From: an uncultured Aeromonadales bacterium
Lineage (GTDB): Bacteria; Pseudomonadota; Gammaproteobacteria; Enterobacterales; Succinivibrionaceae
Assembly: GCA_902796095.1 (NCBI GenBank)
Contig: CADBNP010000128.1
Span: 1-16,287, forward strand
Reading direction: 5' to 3'
Length of the DNA stretch: 16,287 nt
The notes beneath the pieces were generated by a model. It was given only the letters and a program-made list of their open reading frames with translations, made no database searches and was not told the origin of the DNA. Shown here in pieces: positions 6,645 through 12,851 of the stretch. How positions within the stretch are numbered: the first letter of the stretch is position 1; every line of letters starts with the position of its first letter. The translations under genes were made by a program, and so were the position numbers.

Positions 6645-7586
6645 TTATGTTTCGGGATTTCCATGTTTTTGATCAGTTTCATTCCTGCAGATCAGGATAT
6701 CCTCCAGAGCTTTCTGAATTTCTGGGTATTTGAATTCGAATCCGTGATCGAGAAGTTTTCTCGGAACGACATTCTGACTGCTGAGAAACAGTTCGCTCTG
6801 GTTTCGCAGCATGAGCCTGACTACAAATGCAGGGTAGTGCAGAGGGTTTCTCTTTCCGGTCAGCCTTACCAGAATGTCCGAAAATTCAGCCTGGGTGCAG
6901 GGATGAGGTGACGAGACATTGATAATTCCGCTGCATTCCTCGTGATCAATGATGAACTTCATGGCTGCGACAACATCTGTAAGGTGTATCCACGGCAGAT
7001 ACTGTCTGCCGTCTGCTATATGACCTCCGAGATGGTGGTTGTAGAGGGGGAGAAGCTTGCTCAGAAATCCGTGGCTGCCGTCCAGTACAAGACCGATTCT
7101 TAAAATGCAGTGGCGTGAGACTATGTTTGTAACCTTCTGGGAGTTTTTTTCAATTTTTTCGCAGATCCGGTGCAGAAAACCTCCGGAACTGCACAGGTAG
7201 CTTTCATCCATTTCCCTGCCGGCCGGATCATTGTAGTAGCCGGTGGCAGATACGGTAAGCCACAGCTTAGGCATGATTTTGTTCTGAAGACATCTGATGT
7301 AGATGTAGTCGGTGCTCAGCAGACGGCTGTTTATAATTCTGCTGCGCTGCTTTTTTGTCCAGCTTCTTGTTACCGGTGATCCTGCCAGATTTATCACCGT
7401 ATCAATATTTTCGTCCCATCCGGTCTGATAGTCGGTGATATGTATTCTGTCCTTCATTTCCATAAGCTGATTTTTTGCTTTGTTTTTGTTTCTTGTTAGG
7501 ACAATAACCTTATGGTTTTCCTCTGTCAGAGCAGATATCAGTTTCCGTCCGATGAGTCCTGTTGCTCCTGCAATGAGAATATTCAT
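6645..7586 (-). CDS. yfcH: YfcH-type NAD(P)-binding epimerase-like protein
   Basis: Member of the extended short-chain dehydrogenase group called YfcH/TIGR01777; the substrate is not established for the family. The 313-residue product (E. coli YfcH 297) opens with the Rossmann glycine motif GATGLIG (7-13), followed by TVINLAGSPV (about 63-72), SATGYY (113-118), a GGHIADGRQYLPWIHLTDV block typical of the family, and a C-terminal DUF1731-like tail (about 255-300). About 14 extra residues form a polar end. An AGGAG (7599-7595) sits eight bases before the ATG at 7586. A promoter TTGAAC-17-CATCAT is overlapped by an inverted repeat. The gene is convergent with trmO. In E. coli yfcH lies several kilobases from ackA-pta, so nearness to pta may be an old linkage. 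Confidence 0.93.
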   Translation of the reverse strand: MNILIAGATGLIGRKLISALTEENHKVIVLTRNKNKAKNQLMEMKDRIHITDYQTGWDENIDTVINLAGSPVTRSWTKKQRSRIINSRLLSTDYIYIRCLQNKIMPKLWLTVSATGYYNDPAGREMDESYLCSSGGFLHRICEKIEKNSQKVTNIVSRHCILRIGLVLDGSHGFLSKLLPLYNHHLGGHIADGRQYLPWIHLTDVVAAMKFIIDHEECSGIINVSSPHPCTQAEFSDILVRLTGKRNPLHYPAFVVRLMLRNQSELFLSSQNVVPRKLLDHGFEFKYPEIQKALEDILICRNETDQKHGNPET

Positions 7587-7696
7587 ACCTGTGGCTCCTG
7601 CTGACTGGAAAAGAATCTGTTACGCTGACTGAAAACCTGTTGGCTGGATACGGCTGTGCTGAAGATCAGAATGTCAGCCGCTTTCTTCAATGATAA

Positions 7697-7715
7697 CACA
7701 ATGATGCGCATTGTG
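7697..7715. promoter_or_regulatory. Operator-like inverted repeat
   Basis: CACAATG (7697-7703) and CATTGTG (7709-7715) form perfect seven-base arms around a five-base centre, 19 bases in all. The site covers the putative -10 box of yfcH and lies about 175 bases upstream of the divergent lipoprotein promoter. A dimeric repressor site is the simplest reading; the regulator is unknown. Confidence 0.45.
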
Positions 7716-7729
7716 CCTTATGAGTTCAA
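7701..7729 (-). promoter_or_regulatory. Putative yfcH promoter
   Basis: On the minus strand TTGAAC (7724-7729) and CATCAT (7701-7706) are separated by 17 bases. The -35 matches consensus at four or five positions and the -10 at four of six. The spacing and the overlapping inverted repeat support it. Confidence 0.45.
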
Positions 7730-7889
7730 ATAACCTGCAGGATGATAAACTTTCGAAAACTGCCTGTCAGGGGAAATCCTACTGAAAATATAACGACGTA
7801 AACGATTTATCAGTCCGGTTCCATGCAAAAAAAATGATTTAATGGTGTGTTTCACAACCAACTTAAAATTTTTGTCTTCCTGGCTGATG

Positions 7890-7895
7890 TATAAT
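7890..7895 (+). promoter_or_regulatory. -10 box of the propeller lipoprotein gene
   Basis: A perfect TATAAT lies 60 bases before the ATG at 7956. The T-rich stretch upstream (TTTTTG at 7869-7874) gives only a 15-base spacer, so the -35 is uncertain. Confidence 0.5.
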
Positions 7896-7955
7896 AATTC
7901 TGCCTTAACAGGGTCTGTAAAGAGTAGTTAAAAGAAGTGCTGAAAGGATGTTTAA

Positions 7956-9917
7956 ATGAAAAGCTATCCATTTATGAAGAATACTCTTGTAAGCGTATTG
8001 GCTGCTGTAATGTTGTTTTCCGGAGCTGTTCTATGCGGCTGTGACGACGATGAGCCTGGCAAACCGTCTGCTCCTGCGGCAAAGCCTGAACAGCAGGCTT
8101 CAGTCAGTCAGAACACAGGTCCGGTGATCCCTAATGTGAAGACCGATGATAAAATTCTGCAGCGCAATAACACTACAGATCCGGAACTGAAAATGCTTGT
8201 AACCGACGGTGATCTGTTTCTTGATGTTTATATACCTGATACCTTCGGTCCTCAGTATATTTATCAGATTTGCATCGGTGAAAAATGTTCGACTCTTAAT
8301 CGCGATGACAAATCAGGAATGTTCAAGTACTCCTGTGACAAACTTAACAGCAAGTCTCCGTGTGCCACTGTAATGTATGTTCAGGCCTGCAATACATCCG
8401 ATAAGTCATGTGTCAGCAAAATCATCGATTTTGCCGGTCCGATGAGGGCCAAGAAGGTTGTGGTTGGTTATGAACATGCATGTGCCATACGTCTTAACAA
8501 TACTGTTACATGCTGGGGAAAAACAAGAGGATACGCAAATACGGACGGCACCAATTCAATTGTAGGAACCCCGGCTGATGATATTTTCCTTTCCCGCAGT
8601 CAGGATGTTACCTGCAGCATTGATCCCGAGCATGTATTCAGGTGCTATGGAGCGGATGCCAAACGCTTCAAACCAATAGAATCTCTTGTCCGTTCAGCAT
8701 CCATCAGCATCAATTCCATATGTTATGTTGATCTGAGCGGCAAGGCCATGTGCATCAACGCCGATGATGAGGATCAGGCGTACATTGCCTATACAAATCC
8801 TGATGGAACTGATGTTACCAATCTTTCAGACATAAGAAAGATCCAGACTGAGGAATTTTATACTGTAGCCCTTGATTACAAGGGCAAACTGCACCTGCTC
8901 GGTCTGAATCTGGATAATTCTCTTTTCCGTGCCATGAGAGAAACAATGCAGGGAATAGAGGAATTAAACAAGGTATCTGATTTTTCTGCCGGCAATGATG
9001 CCATTTGTGCTGTTACCGGTGATGAAAAGAAACTGGAATGCTTCGGTCCGCGAATGAACTTCGATTATTCAAAATCCGATATTGTCGGCATGGAGAATGT
9101 TCGCAAGCTGTCTGTCGGTTCCCAGAGCAACTGCGTCATTTATCGCGGCGGTGATGCCCTGAACCGTGTAGAGTGTGGCGGAATTCCTTTCTATTATGAC
9201 GGATTGAAAAACGGAACCGAGGCCATAGATGTTTCCCAGGGCAACAGTCAGGTGTGTGTAATCAGACCTGATTACGAGGTTCAGTGCTACGGCAATGACT
9301 ATCACCGCAACGGAGTTAATTTCGTGCCGGAGGACAGAGTTGTTGTTTATGACGTAAACGGTGTAATACAGGCATCTCTTCCAAAGAAGTGGAATGACAA
9401 AATAGACAATTCCCAGTGTCGTATAAATGCCAAGTATCATGAAATTGTATGCCGTATTGCGAAGTTTGATTTTCTGCCGAAGGATCTTCGTATCAAACCT
9501 AATTTTATAGTAAATGCAATTGATGCAAAAATTTTTGTAAACGGTGAACCATTCTTTAATGAGGCATCATCAATTTCCATAAAGCCGGAGCAGGAGATTA
9601 CGGTTAAATCAAGAGGCGGCGCGGATCTGACATATAAACTCAAACTTTTCCAGTCCATGAAGGTGACCAGGACATACTCACTTGAAAAGATCTGGGTTGA
9701 TGACGGAAACTCCGCCCTTGAGGATTTCTCCTGCGTATGGTATTTCTCGGATGGAACCACAGATGAAGGTTCATGCGAGGTTCCGATGAAGCATGTGTTT
9801 GAGACAGATTTTGCACAGAACAAGAACGAGCTTTACGCAAAGGTTGATGCATACCGCAAGGATGTTGCCAGCGGAGGCTTTGACGTTCGTCATTTTACTC
9901 CAAAGGCGATTGATTAG
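7956..9917 (+). CDS. Periplasmic lipoprotein with RCC1-like propeller repeats
   Basis: The specific function is unknown. The 653-residue product has a signal peptide ending in LCGC (lipidated Cys29) followed by three Asp; in E. coli an Asp at +2 keeps lipoproteins in the inner membrane. A Pro/Ala/Gln linker (33-60) leads to an Ig-like segment with several Cys (about 77-160). Residues about 164-450 hold seven weak repeats of the RCC1/BLIP-II kind, such as VVVGYEHACAIRLNNTVTCWG, predicting a seven-bladed beta-propeller. Six repeats carry a Cys pair at 176/186, 220/230, 256/266, 351/362, 393/407 and 434/444; the fourth (about 294-318) lacks both. A C-terminal part (about 500-565) resembles a cadherin-like beta-sandwich, followed by another beta-rich segment with Cys593 and Cys607. 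An AAAGGA (7943-7948) supports the ATG at 7956 over the Met at residue 7. Single-gene unit with tandem terminators; likely a binding or adhesion scaffold. Confidence 0.85.
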   Translation: MKSYPFMKNTLVSVLAAVMLFSGAVLCGCDDDEPGKPSAPAAKPEQQASVSQNTGPVIPNVKTDDKILQRNNTTDPELKMLVTDGDLFLDVYIPDTFGPQYIYQICIGEKCSTLNRDDKSGMFKYSCDKLNSKSPCATVMYVQACNTSDKSCVSKIIDFAGPMRAKKVVVGYEHACAIRLNNTVTCWGKTRGYANTDGTNSIVGTPADDIFLSRSQDVTCSIDPEHVFRCYGADAKRFKPIESLVRSASISINSICYVDLSGKAMCINADDEDQAYIAYTNPDGTDVTNLSDIRKIQTEEFYTVALDYKGKLHLLGLNLDNSLFRAMRETMQGIEELNKVSDFSAGNDAICAVTGDEKKLECFGPRMNFDYSKSDIVGMENVRKLSVGSQSNCVIYRGGDALNRVECGGIPFYYDGLKNGTEAIDVSQGNSQVCVIRPDYEVQCYGNDYHRNGVNFVPEDRVVVYDVNGVIQASLPKKWNDKIDNSQCRINAKYHEIVCRIAKFDFLPKDLRIKPNFIVNAIDAKIFVNGEPFFNEASSISIKPEQEITVKSRGGADLTYKLKLFQSMKVTRTYSLEKIWVDDGNSALEDFSCVWYFSDGTTDEGSCEVPMKHVFETDFAQNKNELYAKVDAYRKDVASGGFDVRHFTPKAID

Positions 9918-9933
9918 TCCAGCCGGAGGAATA

Positions 9934-9967
9934 TGATACAGCTCTTCCGCTGCTGTATCAGTCTTTT
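9934..9967 (+). terminator. First terminator-like hairpin after the lipoprotein gene
   Basis: TGATACAGC (9934-9942) pairs perfectly with GCTGTATCA (9952-9960) around nine bases and is followed by GTCTTTT. The stem has moderate GC content. Confidence 0.6.
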
Positions 9968-9973
9968 GTAATG

Positions 9974-10013
9974 AGGCAGGTGATCAGGCTACTGATACCT
10001 GCCTTTTAATTTT
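9974..10013 (+). terminator. Second, stronger terminator after the lipoprotein gene
   Basis: AGGCAGGT (9974-9981) pairs with ACCTGCCT (9997-10004), extended past a bulged G by ATCAG/CTGAT (9983-9987 with 9992-9996) around a four-base loop. A TTTTAATTTT tail follows. Confidence 0.8.
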
Positions 10014-10107
10014 GATGATATGAAGAACAGGAGAAACGGTTTTGCACAATTGGGGCAGCAGTCATCGTTTCAGAGAACAGACACGAGTCTATGTGACTGT
10101 AGACACG

Positions 10108-10134
10108 AAAAAGGCTGCGGATCTGCAGCCTTTT
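10108..10134. terminator. Bidirectional terminator, serving pta
   Basis: AAAAGGCTGC (10109-10118) pairs perfectly with GCAGCCTTTT (10125-10134) around six bases. The flanking A and T runs let it act on both strands; it lies 56 bases after the pta stop on the minus strand and also backs up the plus-strand terminators. Between 10014 and 10108 nothing else is recognisable except two copies of AGACACGA (10079-10086, 10101-10108). Confidence 0.8.
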
Positions 10135-10189
10135 ATACCGGAATAGTCTCAAAGATTATTCCTGAAAAGAAATGATCAGATATCCTGGC

Positions 10190-11197
10190 TTACATTTGAG
10201 TAGCCTGAATTGCTGTCAGAGCAATGGTATAGACAATATCCTCAACCAGCGCGCCGCGGGACAGATCGTTTACCGGCTTTCTGAGACCCTGAAGCATCGG
10301 GCCAACTGAAATTACATGGGCAGAGCGCTGTACAGCCTTGTATGTGCAGTTTCCGCAGCTTAAATCAGGGAATATAAACACGTTTGCCTGTCCTGCAACT
10401 TTTGAATCCGGAGCCTTCTGGGCTGCCACATCCGGTGCAACAGCAGCGTCATACTGCAGTGGTCCGTCAATCAGAAATTCCGGAGCCTTCTCCTTTGCGA
10501 TTCTTGTGGCTTCGGCAACCAGATCCACATCCGGGCCCTTGCCTGAAGTTCCGGTGGAGTATGAAATCATTGCAACCTTCGGATCAATGCCGAAAGCCTT
10601 TGCTGAATTGGCTGACTGAACAGCAATTTCAGCAAGCTGAGGCGCATCAGGATTCGGATTGATTGCACAGTCTCCGTATACAAGCACCTGATCAGGAAGA
10701 AGCATGAAGAATACTGACGATACAATTGAATTGCCCGGTGCTGTTTTGATGATTTGCAGTGCAGGTCTGATTGTGTTTGCTGTGGTGTGTACGGCTCCTG
10801 ATACGAGACCGTCAACCTCGCCAGCTTCGATCATCATGGTGCCGAGGTAGACATTGTCGGCAAGAAGCTTTCTTGCATCGTCCTCGGTAAGACCCTTGCT
10901 CTTGCGAAGCTCAACGAGACGCGGAACATATTTTTCACGGCTGTTTTCAGGATCTACAATTTCTACCCTGTCATTAAGGGTTACATTCTGATCGGCGGCA
11001 ACCTTAAGGATTTCTTCACGGTTTCCTAGCAGTACCGGAGTTGCAATTCCTTTCTCAGCACAGATCGCAGCTGCTTTAACAGTTCTTGGTTCGTTACCCT
11101 CCGGAAGAACAATTCTCTTGCCTGCCTCGTGAGCCTTTTGGGTCAGATATTCGCAGAAAGCTGCTGGCGCATCAGTCTTGACAGAACTCATAGTCAC
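10190..11197 (-). CDS. pta: Phosphate acetyltransferase, short form
   Basis: Cytoplasmic enzyme that interconverts acetyl-CoA plus phosphate and acetyl phosphate plus CoA. The 335-residue protein is only the PTA_PTB catalytic domain; E. coli Pta has 714 residues, with an extra BioD-like/DRTGG N-terminal half that is missing here. Visible blocks are VLPEGNEPRTVKAA (30-43), SYSTGTSGKGP (212-222), GPLQYDAA (245-252), IFPDLSCGN (275-283) and GPMLQGLRKPVNDLSRG (299-315), the last holding the catalytic-type Ser-Arg pair. A GTG at 11197 is chosen as start because GAGG (11207-11204) is six bases away; the ATG two codons later would be twelve bases away. No acetate kinase gene adjoins. yfbV is divergent, as it is from ackA-pta in E. 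coli. Confidence 0.95.
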   Translation of the reverse strand: MTMSSVKTDAPAAFCEYLTQKAHEAGKRIVLPEGNEPRTVKAAAICAEKGIATPVLLGNREEILKVAADQNVTLNDRVEIVDPENSREKYVPRLVELRKSKGLTEDDARKLLADNVYLGTMMIEAGEVDGLVSGAVHTTANTIRPALQIIKTAPGNSIVSSVFFMLLPDQVLVYGDCAINPNPDAPQLAEIAVQSANSAKAFGIDPKVAMISYSTGTSGKGPDVDLVAEATRIAKEKAPEFLIDGPLQYDAAVAPDVAAQKAPDSKVAGQANVFIFPDLSCGNCTYKAVQRSAHVISVGPMLQGLRKPVNDLSRGALVEDIVYTIALTAIQATQM

Positions 11198-11309
11198 TTA
11201 TATCCTCATGTTATTCTTATAAACAAATTACCTTTGACGTATATTTTATCAGATTTTGGGTGATCCGGCATTTTGTAAATTAAGACCGGTTGTCCTGCAG
11301 GAGGGGGAT

Positions 11310-11723
11310 ATGTTCAGATATATAAGAGCCGGTATTCGTTATGCTGATCTTCTTCCGAGAGAACCAATCCTTCTGCATCTGTATGCTGAATCGAGAATAC
11401 AGTCATATCTTGATTACGCAAAGTACGTTCTTCCTCCTCTGCTGGCGTTTTTTGTTTTTGCTTCATATCTTTTTCGTGGCAGCAGCTTAATGGCGGCATA
11501 TATTATTGCGGCGGCGGCTCTGATTATGACTCTTCTTATGTGCTATGTCTTTCTCGGGCTCAGGGCTCTGACTCCGCTGAATGAGAGACAGGTTAAACTG
11601 TATCATATTCTTTGTGATGAAAACGGCAGGGCGGGTGTCAGAGATCCAGTCAGACTGGATCTGGCTCTTGAAATGCAGTTCTCTTTAAAAAACGGCAGAA
11701 GAGATTTTCTTGATTTGCTCTGA
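11310..11723 (+). CDS. yfbV: YfbV family (UPF0208) inner-membrane protein
   Basis: The 137-residue product has two adjacent hydrophobic helices (about 38-56 and 60-85), a charged N-terminal part with LLPREPILLHLYAESRI and a cytoplasmic C-terminal part ending in FLDLL, compared with FLDDL in E. coli YfbV (151 residues). Family similarity outside the hydrophobic core is modest, but the position divergent from pta is the same as in E. coli, where yfbV adjoins ackA-pta. The biochemical role is not established; the E. coli gene has been linked to chromosome macrodomain organisation. The ATG at 11310 follows a strong GGAGGGGG (11300-11307); the frame is open back to 11256, but that longer start has no ribosome site. 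Confidence 0.8.
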   Translation: MFRYIRAGIRYADLLPREPILLHLYAESRIQSYLDYAKYVLPPLLAFFVFASYLFRGSSLMAAYIIAAAALIMTLLMCYVFLGLRALTPLNERQVKLYHILCDENGRAGVRDPVRLDLALEMQFSLKNGRRDFLDLL

Positions 11724-11735
11724 TTTTTTGCGGAT

Positions 11736-11769
11736 GAGATCCGGAATTTTGTTCATGCATCCGGATTTC
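11736..11769 (+). terminator. Hairpin between convergent yfbV and pflA
   Basis: GAGATCCGGA (11736-11745) pairs over ten positions, one G-U, with TCCGGATTTC (11760-11769) around a 14-base loop. It lacks a T run on the plus strand, so it would be at best a weak terminator or an mRNA 3' stabiliser. Confidence 0.3.
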
Positions 11770-11818
11770 TGAAAGGATCCAGGATTGAAACTGTGCAAAC
11801 CGCCGGATCAGCTGTCGT

Positions 11819-12571
11819 TTATCTGATCTTCAGATGATATTCTTTTGAAAGTATTGTTTTTATTTTTTTGATTTCGTCAGCTGACGGAGGACTTACATTT
11901 TCAAGGTCGTATTTTTCTCCATACTGGGCCCATTTGTATTTTCCCAGCTCATGATACGGGAGAATGTCAACATACTCCACGCTTTCTCTTATTTCCGTGC
12001 TTACGAATTTACCGAGAGCATGAATGTTGCTTTCCTGATCTGTCCATCCCGGTACCACTACATAGCGGATCCACATCGGGATCCTTCTTTTATTAAGATA
12101 TCGGGCAAAATCGAGCGTATAGCGGTTGGTGAGTCCGGTAAGCAGAGTGTGCTGTTTTTCATCCATGTGCTTCAGATCGAGAAGCACCAGATCAGTGACG
12201 TTCAGAAGCTCGTCCAGTTCGCTGTTATACCTCAGTATGCAGCCGTTGGTGTCAAGACATGTTGTCAGGTTCAGCTGTTTTACCTGCTGAAAAAGATTAA
12301 TTACAAAAGGCATCTGCAGAGTCGCCTCTCCTCCTGATACGGTAACCCCTCCGCTGTTCGGTTTGTAAAAGAACAGGTAACTCTGTATCTCCCTCAGCAT
12401 TTCAGCTATGTTTTTTTCCTTGCCGCCGGACATACTCCAGGTATCACGGTTGTGGCAGTAGCGGCATCTGAACTGGCATCCCTGCATAAATACCACATAT
12501 CTGATCCCGGGACCGTCCACAGCTCCGCAGGTTTCAATTGACTGGATCCTGGCGACATATTTGCTCTTCAT
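11819..12571 (-). CDS. pflA: Pyruvate formate-lyase activating enzyme
   Basis: Radical SAM enzyme that uses a [4Fe-4S] cluster and S-adenosylmethionine to abstract a hydrogen from the glycyl radical site of PflB. The 250-residue product (E. coli 246) begins with the family pattern SIETCGAVDGPGIRYVVFMQG and has the cluster motif CxxxCxxC at Cys32, Cys36 and Cys39, followed by HNRDTW. GGVTVSGGEATLQ (about 74-86), CLDTNG and LLDLKHMD follow, with WIRYVVVPGWTDQ and the C-terminal LPYHELGKYKW block. A GAGGA (12583-12579) stands seven bases before the ATG at 12571. It lies downstream of pflB on the same strand but beyond a terminator, with its own TATAAT (12617-12622), as in organisms where pflA is partly independently expressed. 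Confidence 0.97.
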   Translation of the reverse strand: MKSKYVARIQSIETCGAVDGPGIRYVVFMQGCQFRCRYCHNRDTWSMSGGKEKNIAEMLREIQSYLFFYKPNSGGVTVSGGEATLQMPFVINLFQQVKQLNLTTCLDTNGCILRYNSELDELLNVTDLVLLDLKHMDEKQHTLLTGLTNRYTLDFARYLNKRRIPMWIRYVVVPGWTDQESNIHALGKFVSTEIRESVEYVDILPYHELGKYKWAQYGEKYDLENVSPPSADEIKKIKTILSKEYHLKIR

Positions 12572-12616
12572 GTTAAGGTCCTCGTGATGGAAGTGCAGTG
12601 ATCTACTTTTGCTTAT

Positions 12617-12622
12617 ATTATA
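12617..12622 (-). promoter_or_regulatory. -10 box of a pflA promoter
   Basis: A perfect TATAAT on the minus strand lies 46 bases before the pflA ATG. No good -35 is seen at 16-18 bases; a nearby CCTGTGATCAGG inverted repeat (about 12642-12653) might bind an activator. The rest of the 280-base pflB-pflA gap holds only the pflB terminator. Confidence 0.45.
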
Positions 12623-12795
12623 GCTGATCTGTCTTTATTTGCCTGATCACAGGAAAGTATTTTTGGGAGAACTGACACTCTTCCGGTGAAGTTAGGGGGG
12701 TTCTGAAATTTACGGTATGAGTTCCGGTGACTGATATTGTGAAATCTGAACAGTGATCTGTTACCGTCTTGAGAAAGAACAATAATTACTGCAAT

Positions 12796-12818
12796 AAAAA
12801 AGGGCCTTAAACAGGCCC
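12796..12818 (-). terminator. pflB Rho-independent terminator
   Basis: On the minus strand GGGCCT (12818-12813) pairs with AGGCCC (12807-12802) around five bases and is followed by six T (12801-12796). It lies 34 bases after the pflB stop and separates it from pflA. Confidence 0.78.
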
Positions 12819-12851
12819 CCGATAATCAATATGTCTAAATATTCGTATAAC

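Larger units (their letters stand above)
7587..7955. other. Divergent yfcH/lipoprotein intergenic region
   Basis: It contains the yfcH ribosome site and promoter with the inverted repeat (7697-7715), an unassigned middle (about 7735-7860), and a strong TATAAT (7890-7895) for the downstream lipoprotein gene. No small gene or RNA is recognisable. Confidence 0.55.

Noticed and set aside
11256..11309. 18-codon extension of YfbV
   Set aside because: The longer start has no ribosome site, while the ATG at 11310 follows a strong GGAGGGGG.
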